Positions 1 through 8,869 of a stretch of DNA of 64,000 nucleotides are shown here, in pieces (position 1 is the stretch's first letter; each line of letters starts with the position of its first letter). The stretch lies in NCBI GenBank assembly GCA_964546955.1, contig CAZJLP010000026.1, positions 1 through 64,000 of the forward strand. The letters are read 5' to 3'. Under the pieces are notes generated by a model. That model made no database searches and had not been told where the DNA came from. It saw only the letters and a program-made list of their open reading frames with translations. Origin of the DNA: CAZJLP01 sp964546955 (lineage in GTDB: Bacteria; Verrucomicrobiota; Verrucomicrobiia; Opitutales; Opitutaceae). Made by a program: the position numbers and the translations under genes.

Positions 1-1635
1 GAGTCGCTTTTGCTGCAGGATATTTTTAAAAAACACACTGGATATGAACTCGATCGGGGTAAAATAAAATTATATAGTCACCACTATTGTCATGCTGCTT
101 CTGCTTTTTTCCAGTCGGGGTTCGAATCTAGCCTTGTGGTCACACTGGACGGCATGGGGGATGGTTTGTCGGGATCTGCGTACATCGGCGAAGGCAACAA
201 GTTGGAACTTGTGAGAGAGCTCGGCGTGGAGAAATCTCTGGGTCATTTTTATCTGAGGGTTACCGAGTTTTTGGGCATGAACGTCTTTGATGAGTACAAG
301 GTTATGGGGTTGGCTCCATACGGAAATACGAGTACATACAAGGATGTTTTCGATAAATTTTATACTTTATATCCTGACGGCGATTTTGTGGTGAATTTTG
401 ATGAACTTCACCTGCTTAGGTCAATTTGTCCGAAGAGAATTAAGGGAGAAGAATTTAATCAAAAGCATAAAGACATAGCTGCATCGTTGCAATTTACACT
501 GGAAGTCATAGTTTCTCATTTGATCACGTGGCTTAAAGAGCAAACAGGCCAGTCGAAAATTTGCCTCGCGGGAGGGGTTGCTTTGAACTGCAAGCTGACG
601 GGCGAATTGTTGCACGCCGGTCTTTTCACCGATATGTTTGTTTTTCCTGCCTCAGGAGACAATGGCCTTTCGGTCGGGGCCGTGTTAGCTTGCCAGTTGG
701 AGCAAAACGCCGGTGCTAGGAACCGCGCGCTCAGATCGGTGTCGCTTGGCGTGGACTATTCTGCATCCGAAATAGAGCGAGAGCTGGATCGCTGGAAAGC
801 TTTTGTTAGTTACGAAAAATGCGAAAATGTAGCTGGCAAGGCATCATCATTGATCGCGCGGGGAGAAGTGATCGGGTGGTTTTGCGGGAAAGAGGAATAC
901 GGGCCAAGGGCTCTTGGAAATAGAAGTATTCTTGCGGATCCGCGACCTGCAGAAAATAAGGATAGGATTAATGCGATAATAAAAATGCGAGAGGGATTTA
1001 GGCCGTTTGCACCGGCAATCTTGGAAGAAAGGGTTGGCGAATACTTCCAGCTTCCCGCCAATGGGAAGAGAGATTACCCCTTTATGACGTTTATATTAAA
1101 AGCGAAGGAGCAATATCGGACATCCCTTGGCGCTGTAGTTCATGCCGACGGAACCGCCAGGATCCAGACGGTTTCTCAGCAAGATAATTTTAAGTTCTGG
1201 AAATTGATTGCGGCCTTTTTTCAGGAGACGGGGGTCCCTGTTCTGCTCAATACTTCATTTAACAACAATTACGAGCCGATCGTTCATGCACCCGACGAGG
1301 CGATCGCGTTTTTGCTGACCAGCGATGTCAATTATGTTGTTATAGAAGATTTCTTGATTAAGAAGAAAATGCAGGGCCATAATGAAGGGATGTTTATTAC
1401 CGTCAGTTTGCTGGAGCACTTTGCATTGTATTCGCCCCCCGGGGGTACGGGTCACTTTATTCGCGATCTATATATGAAGTATAACAAGGAGATTTCCGAA
1501 ACGCTCTGGAATCGTTTGTCCCAGAAGACTCCTTTTAATTATACCACCGATGAGTTGGACGGTAAGGAAGTTTTTTCGCTTTGGCGTCAAAGGTTTATTA
1601 AGGTTGCTCCTCATACAAAGGCTTTACGGCTATAG
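1..1635 (+). CDS. Carbamoyltransferase, NodU/CmcH family (5' truncated by window edge)
   Basis: Predicted O-carbamoyltransferase that moves a carbamoyl group from carbamoyl phosphate, through carbamoyl-AMP, onto a hydroxyl, typically of a sugar. The reading frame is open to base 1, so the N-terminal part of the Kae1-like domain lies upstream. Visible landmarks are the histidine cluster SHHYCHAASAFF, the LDGMGDG nucleotide loop, the LAGGVALNCK motif, and a C-terminal domain with EEYGPRALGNRSILADPR, REGFRPFAPA and VLLNTSFN. About 80 residues follow the usual end of the family; I do not recognise them. The gene looks more AT-rich than its neighbours, which may mean separate acquisition. It probably decorates the NRPS glycopeptide. 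Family assignment is firm; the substrate is unknown. Confidence 0.93.
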   Translation, partial: ESLLLQDIFKKHTGYELDRGKIKLYSHHYCHAASAFFQSGFESSLVVTLDGMGDGLSGSAYIGEGNKLELVRELGVEKSLGHFYLRVTEFLGMNVFDEYKVMGLAPYGNTSTYKDVFDKFYTLYPDGDFVVNFDELHLLRSICPKRIKGEEFNQKHKDIAASLQFTLEVIVSHLITWLKEQTGQSKICLAGGVALNCKLTGELLHAGLFTDMFVFPASGDNGLSVGAVLACQLEQNAGARNRALRSVSLGVDYSASEIERELDRWKAFVSYEKCENVAGKASSLIARGEVIGWFCGKEEYGPRALGNRSILADPRPAENKDRINAIIKMREGFRPFAPAILEERVGEYFQLPANGKRDYPFMTFILKAKEQYRTSLGAVVHADGTARIQTVSQQDNFKFWKLIAAFFQETGVPVLLNTSFNNNYEPIVHAPDEAIAFLLTSDVNYVVIEDFLIKKKMQGHNEGMFITVSLLEHFALYSPPGGTGHFIRDLYMKYNKEISETLWNRLSQKTPFNYTTDELDGKEVFSLWRQRFIKVAPHTKALRL

Positions 1636-1871
1636 ATTGCTGATGCGGCCAGGCGGATGTGTTTGAGCGGAGCCCTTCATTATTGCCGAAATGCCGCCGG
1701 TTCGCTACTTGATAATGATTCTGCCTCATTCCGCATTAGACGTTCTGGCGCTTCGTCGCGTGGTCCGCGGAGCGAGTGCGAGTGGCGCATAGTTTCTAGA
1801 CGATTGATGTTGTCCAAATGGGCAACGCCGCGCGTATTGGGGCAAATCCTCGAACAAAGCATCAAGCGGCT

Positions 1872-2765
1872 ATGAACCCCACACGGATAAAGCTTCGACA
1901 CCTGATTCTGGATCCTCAATGGGGGCTGTGTAATCGCTTGAGAGCCCTGGCCTCGGCTCGCCGGTTATGCCACCTCACTCAAGCCCGATGCTCGACCACC
2001 TGGACGTGGGGTGGGCTGCACGACAATTTTGGCTACATGCCGGATGTCCAGGTTTATCTCGAGCTGCCCGAGGAGACCGGCATCAGCATCGAACACAAAC
2101 TGGACTTCCACGCGCCGGAAAAGATCCGACGGGTTGATGTGGTGACCGCCGAAACGGTGATGGTGCGGTCAGGCTACTATTTTTGGGGCAGCCACGAAGC
2201 TCCGCTTTTCGACCCCGCAGAGTTTAGACGATATTTTCCCGAGCCCAGTCTGCGGCTGAAGGGTATCGTCGACGAGTTCCATGCTATGCATTTGAACGGA
2301 GCCGTCGGATTTCATATTCGCCGGACCGACCACGCTCTGTCGAGAATATGTTCCCCAGACGAGCTGTTCGTCGCACGGGCGAGGAAACTGGTTGCGGCGG
2401 GAAAAAGAATATTTCTCGCGACGGACAATAGCGAGACGGAGCTTAAGTTCAAACAGTTGTTTGGCGATGCTCTAGTCACGTATCCCAAGCAAAAGGCTTC
2501 GGGGCAGCGCACGCTGCGGCAATTCGACCGCCCTTCGGATGTTATCGATTTGTTCCTTTTGGCTAAAACAGAGTATGTCGTAGGCAGCTTCGCGTCTTCA
2601 TACAGTCAAGTGGCAAGCCTCCTGAACGGTTCGAAGGAATGTGTCGTACTAAGGAATTGGCTGCCTTATGCGGCTCTGAAGCTTGTCAATAAACTGGTGC
2701 CGAGGACGCGCCGTGCATACCGGCTTCTTATGCGTCCCTGGGTTTCAAGGCGACGATCGCCCTAG
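1872..2765 (+). CDS. GT23/NodZ-like glycosyltransferase
   Basis: Putative GT-B glycosyltransferase of about 297 residues related to alpha-1,6-fucosyltransferases (NodZ/FUT8 type). The N-terminus has a WGLCNRLRALASARRL segment, the middle has HIRRTD, the motif that contacts the nucleotide sugar in GT23 enzymes, and near the C-terminus DLFLLAKTEYVVGS is followed by an SSYSQ segment, as in that family. The ATG at 1872 is preferred over 1818 because the paralogue at 48600-49523 starts its homology just downstream. The two paralogues share all these motifs but sit on opposite strands about 46 kb apart. Donor and acceptor are unknown; transfer of a (deoxy)hexose to the peptide or its glycan is inferred. 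Confidence 0.75.
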   Translation: MNPTRIKLRHLILDPQWGLCNRLRALASARRLCHLTQARCSTTWTWGGLHDNFGYMPDVQVYLELPEETGISIEHKLDFHAPEKIRRVDVVTAETVMVRSGYYFWGSHEAPLFDPAEFRRYFPEPSLRLKGIVDEFHAMHLNGAVGFHIRRTDHALSRICSPDELFVARARKLVAAGKRIFLATDNSETELKFKQLFGDALVTYPKQKASGQRTLRQFDRPSDVIDLFLLAKTEYVVGSFASSYSQVASLLNGSKECVVLRNWLPYAALKLVNKLVPRTRRAYRLLMRPWVSRRRSP

Positions 2766-2947
2766 GCTCTAACGATGGCGGTGGACGAAGTGTTGCGGGG
2801 TGGACTACGGTCGCCAGGATCCAGCTCTCGCCGCTTTGGCAATTCCTGCTGCGCTCGCCGGAGCTTGCTTGACAGCAACAGAAAGGCGCGCCAAAGGTTG
2901 CACGGCGAGGGTAAGTTTCCCCAGTAACCTACAATTCATCCGTCGAT

Positions 2948-3166
2948 ATGAGCGAGAATGACGATAATGCCATATATAAGGTACTAGTTAATAACGAAGA
3001 GCAATATTGCATTTGGTTGGACTATCTTGCGGTCCCGAAAGGCTGGCGGGAAGCGGGTAAGAGCGGCCCGAAGAAGGATTGTCTTGAATATGTGAAAACG
3101 GTTTGGACCGATATGCGTCCGCTCAGTCTGAGAAAGAAGATGGACGCTAGCATGCCGTCCGCCTAG
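2948..3166 (+). CDS. mbtH: MbtH-like NRPS accessory protein
   Basis: A 72-residue MbtH-family protein. Such proteins bind NRPS adenylation domains and improve their folding and activity. The family signature is recognisable: N-x-E-x-Q near residue 16, then W, VPKGW, a conserved C, and WTDMRPLSL near the C-terminus. The usual SLWP segment reads CIWL here, an unusual variant at the surface that packs on the adenylation domain. The gene lies about 54 kb from the only NRPS in the window, so it may serve that enzyme or modules outside the window. The length is typical of the family. Confidence 0.92.
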   Translation: MSENDDNAIYKVLVNNEEQYCIWLDYLAVPKGWREAGKSGPKKDCLEYVKTVWTDMRPLSLRKKMDASMPSA

Positions 3167-3625
3167 GAGTCGCTGGCGGGCGAGGCGGCTTCGCCTAACG
3201 GTTCCGTATGGTTGCAGATTCGACAATTGCTTTTGCTACTCGGCAATGCGGACGGGTGAGGGCGGAGAAATTGCGACGTTGACGTGCGGACTTGAATGAA
3301 TGCCGGTTCACGGCGGACCCGTTGCTGACACTCAGCGAGTGCGCGTAGTTCTTTGGCCGCGTCACAACGCCGATTTGCAGGGAGCCTACTCATAGAAAAT
3401 TGTTGCGATGCGGCGGCGGATGACGACCGTGGAGCGTTGCGTTTTCGAATGTGTGATTATTCCTCAGTGTCCGCCGGATGGTTCGGAGCGATCGAGGGAT
3501 GTATTCGACATTGTGAGGCGACACGCGGAGGAGTAAGCGGTTTTTCAACAATGGTCGTACTAGAAAAGGCGTATCCATCACTTTCGCCGCTGGGACGTGT
3601 TCTCTGTTAGGTTGGCGCTAATGTA
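3167..3625. other. 459-base non-coding interval
   Basis: No convincing gene. A short hairpin (AGGCG stem, four-base loop) lies just after the mbtH stop at 3183-3196, but no T-tract follows it. Short reading frames here lack recognisable features. The interval could carry the promoter of the ABC exporter and htpG. Confidence 0.4.
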
Positions 3626-5401
3626 ATGACCACCTCGAAAAATAACCCCGGCGTCCTGAAGACCTTGCGGCAGTTATGGCACCTGCTGCCGCCGCTGCGA
3701 CCACAAAGCTGGGCCATTGCATACTCTCTCAGTCTGGCGGTCATCATCGGCTTCTTGGCCCTGCCATGCCCGCGGATCATTCGGCATCTCGTAAACGGCC
3801 TGTTCAACAGGGCAGACCTGTCGGTGACAATGAGCTTGGTCCTCCTTTATGTTGGAGTCGTGATATTGAGGCTGCTCCTCGGTGTCCAGCAGTCCAAGGT
3901 CAACTCGAGCCTGTCAAAACGCATCGCCACGACTATCCGAACGCGAATCTTGAGGCAGACGCTCGATAGCTCTGTCGGCTATCTTGAAGCGACTCCGAGC
4001 GGCAAGACGGCTAAGTTGATCATGTCGGACGGTGGCGCGGTCGCAAACATGTTCTGTGATGTGTGCTTAGGCGGCATAACAGACGTACTGGTGATCGTGA
4101 TGGTCTGCTTCGCCATGGCCACAATCAGTGTCCATTTAGCAGTGATCTCTTCCGTTATTGTGCTGATGATTGTGGCGGTGTCCTCCTTCCGGTCGCCGAA
4201 ACTACGGGCGATCGAACATGAAGTTCAAGAGCATCAGCGGGATACAGGAAGCCGGCTTAACGAGAGAATTCGCCACGTTCGGCTCATCAAGCAATCGACC
4301 AAGGAAAGCGCCGAGACGGAAGCATTTGCCACGGCTTTTGTGGAGGCGACCACGATGTTGGAAGCGATCGGGCTGAAAAGAGCGAAGAAGAAGGCCTTCC
4401 ACACTGGCTTCACCACTTTGAGCGGGCTAGCGATAGCGGGGTATGGGGCCCACTTGGTCATGGGTTCCAAGATCAGTGTCGGTGCTCTTTGCGAGTTCAT
4501 GGCCTTCATGGGCGTAATCCAAGGATCAATCCGTCGCGTGCTCAACTACCGGTTCTCGTTTGAAGACACGCGCCACGCCATTGACCGCCTTCACCGATCG
4601 TCGAGCGATCCGGCAGTGATAGAGCCTGACGGGAAAGAAATCATGCCGCCTATTGCGGGCAGAATTGAGTTCCAGAACGTGAGTTTCACGTACCCTTTGG
4701 TCGCAGACAAAAACACGCCGAATCAGCCCATCCTGCGTTCGGCGAGTTTCTGCATCGGAGCGGGGAAGATGGTCGCATTGATCGGAGCGAATGGTTCAGG
4801 AAAAAGTACGATCGCGTCGTTGTTGCTTCGGTTCTTCGAACCCAGTGCGGGCACCGTCATGATCGACGGTGCCAATTTGAACCTGTTTAGCCGGAGTTCA
4901 TTCAGGAAGCAGCTCGGCATGTCGGAGCAGTATCCACGATTGTTCCACGGCACGATCCGGGAAAACCTGACTTATGTCCGACCCGATGCGACGCAGGACG
5001 AAATCGACGCTGTCATCGGTATTGTGCAGTTCGAAAAGGTTTTGGCCTCGTTGCCTAAAGGTCTCGAATCGGTCATCGGAGAGGAAGGTACGTCATTGTC
5101 GACTGGGCAAAAACAACGGCTTTCGGTGGCCAGAGCCTTGCTGGCGCAGCCACGCGTGATAATACTGGATGAGGCGCTCAATTCGGTGGACAGCGAGTCA
5201 GAAATGCGAATTTTACAGCAAATCAAGAGCCTTTCCTATAAACCGACCGTGCTGGTGATCACGCATAATCGGAATATATTGGGGCTCTTCGATCAGGTGC
5301 TGGAAGTGAGGAGTGGAGCGGTTAGCGAACCGAATAAGCCAAATGAACTCGAGCCCGAGACGCCCGCGGGTGCGCCGGCTCTTCTGCCTTCCGTAGTGTA
5401 G
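3626..5401 (+). CDS. ABC transporter, fused permease/ATPase (MsbA/MdlB type exporter)
   Basis: A 591-residue half-transporter expected to work as a homodimer in the inner membrane. An N-terminal six-helix exporter domain (about residues 25-310) is followed by an ATPase domain with Walker A GANGSGKST, a Q-loop region, signature LSTGQ in place of LSGGQ, Walker B VIILDEA with the catalytic Glu, and the switch His in ITHN. This length and fused layout are normal for lipid, lipopeptide and siderophore exporters. It begins with ATG at 3626 and is followed 30 bases later by htpG. Its position beside mbtH and the tailoring genes suggests that it exports the peptide product; lipid A-type flipping is the alternative. 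Confidence 0.92.
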   Translation: MTTSKNNPGVLKTLRQLWHLLPPLRPQSWAIAYSLSLAVIIGFLALPCPRIIRHLVNGLFNRADLSVTMSLVLLYVGVVILRLLLGVQQSKVNSSLSKRIATTIRTRILRQTLDSSVGYLEATPSGKTAKLIMSDGGAVANMFCDVCLGGITDVLVIVMVCFAMATISVHLAVISSVIVLMIVAVSSFRSPKLRAIEHEVQEHQRDTGSRLNERIRHVRLIKQSTKESAETEAFATAFVEATTMLEAIGLKRAKKKAFHTGFTTLSGLAIAGYGAHLVMGSKISVGALCEFMAFMGVIQGSIRRVLNYRFSFEDTRHAIDRLHRSSSDPAVIEPDGKEIMPPIAGRIEFQNVSFTYPLVADKNTPNQPILRSASFCIGAGKMVALIGANGSGKSTIASLLLRFFEPSAGTVMIDGANLNLFSRSSFRKQLGMSEQYPRLFHGTIRENLTYVRPDATQDEIDAVIGIVQFEKVLASLPKGLESVIGEEGTSLSTGQKQRLSVARALLAQPRVIILDEALNSVDSESEMRILQQIKSLSYKPTVLVITHNRNILGLFDQVLEVRSGAVSEPNKPNELEPETPAGAPALLPSVV

Positions 5402-5431
5402 CGAGCTCGCGCCTACCTGCTTGCTTTTTTT

Positions 5432-7282
5432 ATGAGCATAACTCCACCTCCGCGAAAGTTCGAGTTTCAAGCAGAAATAAAGCAGCTGTTGGATATTGTG
5501 GTAAACTCGCTTTATACCGAGCGAGAGATTTTCGTGCGCGAGCTAGTATCGAATGCATCCGATGCACTCGAGAAGCTGCGGCATCTCCAGATCACTGAAA
5601 CCGAGATTCATGATAGCGAAGCCGAATTGGAGATCGAGATTACTACGGATGAGCAAGCCCGCACCCTGACGATACAGGACTCGGGAGTCGGTATGAGCGA
5701 ACTCGAGTTAAGAGAGAACATCGGCACGATTGCGTCGTCGGGATCGAAAAAGTTTGCCGCGGCATTGGCAGACCAAGGTCGTCAGACCCGGGATTTGATC
5801 GGGCAATTCGGCGTCGGCTTCTACTCGGTCTTCATGGTGGCCCAGTCCGTGACCATTTATACCCGTTCGTGGCGGCCGACGGAGGACGGGCGACTTTGGT
5901 CGAGCGAAGGCGCCGGGGTGTACACGACCGAGCCCGCGGACGTGGACCGACGGGGAAGCAAAGTGGTCATCCAGCTCAAGGAAGGGCAGGAGGAGTTTTC
6001 CAAAGAATGGCGCATCCGAGAAATTATTCAGAAGTACAGCGCGTTCGTCTCATTCCCGATCAGTCTGAACGGTAAACGCATCAATACGGTTCCTGCCATT
6101 TGGCTCCGGCAAAAGAATGGCATCACGGAAGAGGAATATACCGAGTTCTACCGCTTCCAGGCACACGCCTACGATAACCCTCGCCTGCGGCTTCATTTCA
6201 GGGCCGACGCGCCGCTGACGATTAACACCCTTTTGTTTGTTCCGCAGGAGAACCCGGAAAAATTGGGTCTTGGGCGCATCCCCCCGGGAGTGGCGCTGTA
6301 CTCCCGGCGTATTCTGATTGATGGCGCCCCGAAAGAGTTGCTGCCCGAATGGCTGCGTTTTGTGAAGGGGGTGGTGGAAAGCGAGGACATCCCGCTAAAC
6401 ATCTCGCGGGAGTCGATGCAAGACCGTGCGCTCCTGGAAAAGATCAGAAAGGTTCTCACGAATCGGTTTCTGAAGATGCTGGAAGATGAGGCGAGCGCTC
6501 GCCCTGCTGCATACGACGAGTTCTACGGAGAGTTCGGGGCTTTTCTGAAAGAAGGCGCGTTTATGGACGCCACCTATCGCGACTCACTTGGGCGACTTCT
6601 GCGGTTTGAATCCTCGAGCTTCGAGAAAGGTAAACTTGTTTCCTTGCCGGCTTACGTGAGTCGTATGCCGGCAGAGCAAAAGGAAATTTTCTTTCTCGTG
6701 GGCCCAAACCGGGAGTGCTTGGAGGCCGGACCCTATCTCGAGGGATTCAAGGCCCGAAACGTGGAGATTCTTTTTTGCTACGAGTCCGTCGACGAGTACG
6801 TGATCAACCACCTGCGGGAGTTTGACGGGAAACGATTCATTTCGGCGGACCAGGCCGAGATCAAACTCCCGGAATTGACGCAGCCGGCGGGAGAAACCGC
6901 GTTGGGCGTGATGGAAACGAACGACCTCTGTACATGGATCAAAGACGTTTTGGGCAGCAAGGTAAACGATGTTCGGTCCAGTGATCGTTTGGTTGACTCG
7001 CCCGCCGTGGCGCTGAACGCCGAACCTTTTATGGCGGCGCATCTCCGTCGGCGAACTAAATCCCTTATTCGTCATGGGTCCGACGTGACGCCGCCCGTGA
7101 TTCTCGATCTGAACCCGCGACATTCCGTCATTGTGCGCCTCTACGCGACGATGAAAAGGGACCCTGATCGCGCTCGGCTGATGGCGGAACAGATCCTCGA
7201 CAATGCGCTCCTGGCGGCTGGTCTCATGGGAGACACGACGGCCATGGTTCGCCGGCTTTACAAGATCTTAAACGAGATGTAG
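5432..7282 (+). CDS. htpG: Molecular chaperone HtpG (Hsp90 family)
   Basis: Full-length bacterial Hsp90 of 616 residues, an ATP-dependent cytosolic chaperone. The GHKL ATPase domain shows ELVSNASDALEK, DSGVGM, GTIASSGSKKF and GQFGVGFYS. The middle domain has PLNISRES with the catalytic Arg, and the C-terminal dimerisation domain ends in a conserved ALLAAGL segment. All key nucleotide-binding residues are present. It lies between the exporter and the GT9 genes on the same strand with short spacers, so it appears to belong to the cluster. HtpG is known to be needed for production of albicidin and colibactin, so a role in maturing the NRPS is plausible. It could instead be the organism's only housekeeping copy. 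Confidence 0.97.
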   Translation: MSITPPPRKFEFQAEIKQLLDIVVNSLYTEREIFVRELVSNASDALEKLRHLQITETEIHDSEAELEIEITTDEQARTLTIQDSGVGMSELELRENIGTIASSGSKKFAAALADQGRQTRDLIGQFGVGFYSVFMVAQSVTIYTRSWRPTEDGRLWSSEGAGVYTTEPADVDRRGSKVVIQLKEGQEEFSKEWRIREIIQKYSAFVSFPISLNGKRINTVPAIWLRQKNGITEEEYTEFYRFQAHAYDNPRLRLHFRADAPLTINTLLFVPQENPEKLGLGRIPPGVALYSRRILIDGAPKELLPEWLRFVKGVVESEDIPLNISRESMQDRALLEKIRKVLTNRFLKMLEDEASARPAAYDEFYGEFGAFLKEGAFMDATYRDSLGRLLRFESSSFEKGKLVSLPAYVSRMPAEQKEIFFLVGPNRECLEAGPYLEGFKARNVEILFCYESVDEYVINHLREFDGKRFISADQAEIKLPELTQPAGETALGVMETNDLCTWIKDVLGSKVNDVRSSDRLVDSPAVALNAEPFMAAHLRRRTKSLIRHGSDVTPPVILDLNPRHSVIVRLYATMKRDPDRARLMAEQILDNALLAAGLMGDTTAMVRRLYKILNEM

Positions 7283-7293
7283 AGCCGCACGGC

Positions 7294-8253
7294 GTGATGA
7301 CCACCGCTTCTCTGCCCGCGAGGGCATTTGTTTTGACTAGCACTGTTGGGTTGCCGGAGATGCTGCTCAGCACTCCTACCTTCAAAGCGCTGAAGGAGGC
7401 ATTTCCGGGATGCTCCATCACGCTATACGTCACGAGCGTCACGCATGCAAAATTGCTCGAATATAATCCCAGCGTCGATCGGGTACGGCTCCTTCGGACG
7501 AAATGGGGGAGGGTCTGCCTGGCTCTGAGCAAGTTATTGGCGCGATGGACCGGGGCGCAGCATTGCAGTCTCGCGTTTCAGCGCCGAATCGCGCCGGGTT
7601 GGATTTCGAATGCGAGTGTAGTCGATCACATCGCCGAATTGTTTTCACTCCAACTCTCGGATCGGAGGGTTCAACTTTTTCTTCGACCGGAAGAAGAGGA
7701 GCGGGCGCGGAAACGGTTGGAGGGATTCACTAAGGAGGTGGTACTGTTGGACGCGCATTGCCGAAGCTCGATTAACCGCGTATGGGAAAACTCCCGGTGG
7801 GAGGAACTGGTCCGACGGATGCCTGACTACGTGTTCGTGCAAACCGGTGGATCGCGCGATCCGTTGATCAATGGTGCCATCGACTGGCGCGGGAAGCTCA
7901 TTTTCCGGGAATTGGCGGCCGTCCTTAAGTTTTCGACCTCCTTCGTAGGAGTGGACTCCACTCTCTCGCATGTCGCCAACGCGTTTGATGTGCCGGGAGT
8001 TGTGATTTGGGGTGACAGCAGTCCGCAGTTTTGGGGTCATGAAACCAACATAAATCTTTATAAGGCGCCCCCTTGTTCCCCATGCTCTTACATGCTCGAG
8101 CCAGACGGCCTCTGTCCCTACGCCAAAGAATGTTTTACAAGCATTTCCGTTGCTGAGGTCGAGGCTGCCCTTCGTACCCAGTTAATGGCCGGGCGGGCTC
8201 GGCGCGAGCGGCTTGGCTTGGCGAAAACCAATCTGCCCGGGGTACTCGTATGA
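7294..8253 (+). CDS. GT9 heptosyltransferase-like protein with altered catalytic Asp
   Basis: A 319-residue GT-B protein of the ADP-heptose:LPS heptosyltransferase family. The C-terminal donor half is intact: FVGVDSTLSHVANAFDVPG, WGD, then CSPC and CPYAKECF. The N-terminal GD-x-L-x-x-TP motif found in its two neighbours reads PEMLLSTP here, so the Asp that acts as catalytic base in WaaC-type enzymes is replaced by Glu. It starts with GTG at 7294 or ATG at 7297, just after htpG. It is the most divergent of three tandem GT9 copies. It may be an altered-specificity or weakly active enzyme. Confidence 0.87.
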   Translation: MMTTASLPARAFVLTSTVGLPEMLLSTPTFKALKEAFPGCSITLYVTSVTHAKLLEYNPSVDRVRLLRTKWGRVCLALSKLLARWTGAQHCSLAFQRRIAPGWISNASVVDHIAELFSLQLSDRRVQLFLRPEEEERARKRLEGFTKEVVLLDAHCRSSINRVWENSRWEELVRRMPDYVFVQTGGSRDPLINGAIDWRGKLIFRELAAVLKFSTSFVGVDSTLSHVANAFDVPGVVIWGDSSPQFWGHETNINLYKAPPCSPCSYMLEPDGLCPYAKECFTSISVAEVEAALRTQLMAGRARRERLGLAKTNLPGVLV

Positions 8254-8389
8254 CGGAGGCGTATCCACTTTTTCACCGCGAGTACAGGAATGAAGGACGC
8301 GGACGGGACGTATGGGCAACTCCCGTGAGGGAATCGTCCGGGCGACTGCGCAAGCGAGAGCTGTTCGAGAAAGCAAGCGCTCACCTCTG

Positions 8390-8845
8390 ATGACGGACAC
8401 CACCGCCACTTTACTCCAGCAGAGAGTTGTTGAAACGGCGGAAAGGCTTTCGCTCCTTTGTTCCGTGGCGGCAGCCGAGTTGCGGGTACCCGTCCGAGAC
8501 CGGCGTTGGAGAGTGGCCGTATTTGTCTTCCACGAAAGAGGAATCTGCCAAGCAGTGCTTCGCGAACTGGGCGACATCGGGAGAGAGTTAGATGCCACGG
8601 GCGGCAACTTACTTCCGGCACTCAAACTCATCCGTGCGAAGATCGAGGCGACTGAGCACCGGCTGCGTTGTGTTGCGGCCGCGGCCGCGCAGGAGGAGGC
8701 CCGCCCCTTCCAGGACAGACGGCTGCGGGTGGGACTTTTCTTGTACCATCAGCGAATGGTTCATTCGGCGGTGCTAAGAGAGCTCACTGCGCTATCGAGT
8801 GTCTGTGGCGCCACCCACACGGAGATCTCGCCTGCTCCGTCATGA
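8390..8845 (+). CDS. Hypothetical protein with an internal tandem duplication
   Basis: A roughly 151-residue protein that I do not recognise. It consists of two diverged copies of a 40-45 residue unit: the first contains DRRWRVAVFVFHERG followed by AVLREL, the second DRRLRVGLFLYHQRM followed by AVLREL. The repeat is visible at protein level and supports this strand as coding, although overlapping reading frames exist on the minus strand. The ATG at 8390 is the likely start; an in-frame start at 8312 would add 26 low-complexity residues. It sits between two GT9 genes on the same strand, so a role in the same glycosylation step is possible but unproven. Confidence 0.5.
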   Translation: MTDTTATLLQQRVVETAERLSLLCSVAAAELRVPVRDRRWRVAVFVFHERGICQAVLRELGDIGRELDATGGNLLPALKLIRAKIEATEHRLRCVAAAAAQEEARPFQDRRLRVGLFLYHQRMVHSAVLRELTALSSVCGATHTEISPAPS

Positions 8846-8869
8846 AAAGCTAATATCTCGCTCATTTGC

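Noticed and set aside
5401..5430. GCGAGCTCGC palindrome followed by a T-run before htpG, as a terminator
   Set aside because: The T-run is separated from the palindrome by more than ten bases and lies next to the htpG start, so the geometry does not fit a Rho-independent terminator.
6584..7123. A 179-codon minus-strand frame within htpG
   Set aside because: Antisense shadow of a highly conserved chaperone gene.
8118..8631. Long minus-strand reading frames opposite the small repeat protein
   Set aside because: They run through the end of a GT9 gene and lack recognisable motifs; the protein-level duplication supports the plus strand.
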